55,999 nucleotides of DNA, from positions 1 to 55,999 of the IMG/VR virus record IMGVR_UViG_3300018036_000011, one strand, 5' to 3'. The position numbers were made by a program, and so were the translations under genes. This document shows, in pieces, positions 55,132 through 55,999 of this stretch (position 1 is the first letter of the stretch; every line of letters begins with the position of its first letter). Below the pieces are notes generated by a model. It had not been told where the DNA came from, did no database searches, and worked only from the letters and a program-made list of their open reading frames with translations. Origin of the DNA: a virus.

Positions 55132-55191
55132 ATGATTATTCACACAATTATTGTCATTCTAGTCATTAGTATTATCACTGATCTATGCTAG
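55132..55191 (+). CDS. Possible second micro-peptide
   Basis: A 19-residue ORF (MIIHTIIVILVISIITDLC), starting directly after the stop of the preceding micro-ORF (TAAATG). All hydrophobic with a C-terminal cysteine. Coupled translation is the only support; it could be chance. Confidence 0.25.
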   Translation: MIIHTIIVILVISIITDLC

Positions 55192-55237
55192 TATATTAGT
55201 AACTATACTTTGACCTAATAGGTTTCAGTTATAGTCC

Positions 55238-55268
55238 AGCCTCTACTAATAGTAGGGGCTTTTCTTTT
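55238..55268 (+). terminator. Intrinsic terminator
   Basis: AGCCTCTACT pairs with AGTAGGGGCT (one T-G pair) across a 3-base loop and is followed by TTTCTTTTT. It ends the short transcript that begins at the C-tract element at 54991, confirming that this unit is discrete. Confidence 0.75.
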
Positions 55269-55281
55269 TAGGGGAAGAAAT

Positions 55282-55515
55282 ATGGAAAAGAAAAAGCTAT
55301 CTCCCCAAGCAATCGCAAACATTAAGATTAAGAACTTGCGAAATAGAACTCCAGAAGAAGCTGAAGAAGCTCGTAGGAGATTCAGGGAGAACATGGAAAG
55401 TCAAGAGGTCTTAGAGTTCATTGAAAGAGAAGTGAGCCGACAGAACCTTGAAGACGAACACAAGAAAGCAAAAGACTATCTCAAAGAGAGACTAAAGCAG
55501 ATTTACTCTAGGTAA
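55282..55515 (+). CDS. Small charged coiled-coil protein
   Basis: A 77-residue highly charged helical protein with alternating Glu/Arg/Lys (AEEARRRFRENMESQEVLEF), starting behind AGGGGAAGAAAT. It lies after the terminator at 55238 and converges on the terminase gene. It resembles no known family; scaffolding or regulatory peptides often have such composition. Confidence 0.5.
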   Translation: MEKKKLSPQAIANIKIKNLRNRTPEEAEEARRRFRENMESQEVLEFIEREVSRQNLEDEHKKAKDYLKERLKQIYSR

Positions 55516-55554
55516 GTTGCTTAGTCCAGAGATATTCTTTTGCCTTTTTTTTGC

Positions 55555-55999
55555 CTATTTTTTTCCGTACCTTCCGTTTATAGACCCTCTGAGATCATAC
55601 CTAGATCTTTTAGGTGCTATTCTCTTTGAATCAGATCCGCCTCTGCCTGTGTATCTACCACCTGTAGCAAAGCTTTTCCCACCAGCAAGAGGGTGAGATC
55701 CACCTCTTGAGCCTTGTGCGAAGTATCTGGTTTTACCCATACTGTTTGAAGCTAACCAGATCATTCTAACAAGTGCATCAGACATATCGTCATGTTTCCC
55801 AGCAGTTTGCGGTGCTTCCACAGTAATAAGGTGTTTTGAATGCACTGTTTGCTGTAGCTCTAAAAGCTCTGCAATATAAGGTTCGTGACCATCTACATAA
55901 GGGTCTTTCTTGTTGTAGAGCTTTAGCTTCTTATCCCACATCATGTCCTTAAAGTTTTGGAACATATTCGATGTGATTTGTTTAGTCATGTTGACAGAA
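55555..55999 (-). CDS. terL: Large terminase subunit, C-terminal fragment (gene continues off the right edge)
   Basis: The frame stays open to the right edge of the window, so only the last ~148 residues are visible. ELLELQQTVHSKHLITVEAP and AGKHDDMSDALVRMIWLA are typical of the large-terminase nuclease domain; the second contains the aspartates (HDDMSDAL) that complete its metal site. The remaining C-terminal 65 residues are Gly/Arg-rich (GSRGGSHPLAGGKSFATGGR) and basic, unlike the core domain. TerL packages DNA with the portal. The portal gene lies 7.2 kb away on the same strand. Confidence 0.8.
   Translation of the reverse strand, partial: SVNMTKQITSNMFQNFKDMMWDKKLKLYNKKDPYVDGHEPYIAELLELQQTVHSKHLITVEAPQTAGKHDDMSDALVRMIWLASNSMGKTRYFAQGSRGGSHPLAGGKSFATGGRYTGRGGSDSKRIAPKRSRYDLRGSINGRYGKK

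Overview
The window is a piece of a large, AT-rich tailed-phage (Caudoviricetes) genome. A portal protein, the C-terminal end of a large terminase and runs of virion-like proteins lie among a phage DNA-replication, recombination and nucleotide-metabolism set. Genes are tightly packed, often with ATGA or TAATG overlaps, and change strand often. I found no tRNA, rRNA, CRISPR array or bacterial chromosomal gene. I cannot name the host from sequence alone.

Layout. 1-4.8 kb (minus): a partial gene, three tandem paralogues of a probable structural protein, another structural-looking protein and two small zinc-binding proteins. 4.8-16.1 kb: UvrD-like helicase, half-length SbcC-like ATPase, RecA-type recombinase, MazG-like protein, a metallopeptidase-family protein, small unknowns, a double helix-turn-helix protein overlapping a NusG-like protein, a DnaX-type clamp-loader ATPase and ThyX. 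16.1-26 kb: mainly minus-strand unknown or virion-like genes, including a C39-like cysteine-peptidase protein, plus an SbcD/Mre11-type nuclease. 26-32 kb: a stand-alone class II aminoacyl-tRNA-synthetase-like core, two tandem unknown paralogues, two pentapeptide-repeat paralogues, a probable ssDNA-binding protein and two coiled-coil/membrane paralogues. 32-35.9 kb: deoxynucleoside kinase, and a cytosine-C5 methyltransferase fully overlapped in another frame of the same strand by a second long ORF. 35.9-38.6 kb: nrdB followed by a GIY-YIG homing endonuclease, a small secreted protein gene and a second copy of the nrdB 3' end. 38.9-43.5 kb: coiled-coil and unknown genes, a 540-bp hairpin-rich gap, then the delta' and delta clamp-loader subunits. 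43.5-46.2 kb: nrdA with an intein. 46.3-56 kb: portal, isolated primase zinc finger, DUF5872-like protein, DNA methyltransferase, a large virion-like protein with a PAP2-phosphatase signature, a Dps-like ferritin, a DUF6011-like protein, several tiny membrane peptides and the terminase C-terminus.

How the genes fit together. ThyX, the RNR subunits, the kinase and the MazG-like protein manage dNTPs. The DnaX, delta' and delta subunits would give the phage its own bacterial-style clamp loader. RecA, SbcC/D-like proteins, UvrD-like helicase and the SSB candidate form a recombination set. NusG and the HTH protein probably act on transcription, and two methyltransferases modify DNA. Both RNR genes carry homing-type selfish DNA.

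Most notable: the doubly coded methyltransferase locus with overlapping ATG/GTG starts; the intein placed at the RNR catalytic cysteine; the duplicated nrdB tail; a phage Dps with all five ferroxidase ligands at the standard spacing; a PAP2-like domain in a putative virion protein; a terminator-like hairpin inside the synthetase-like gene; a hairpin that buries a ribosome-binding site; and two recurrent promoter-like motifs.
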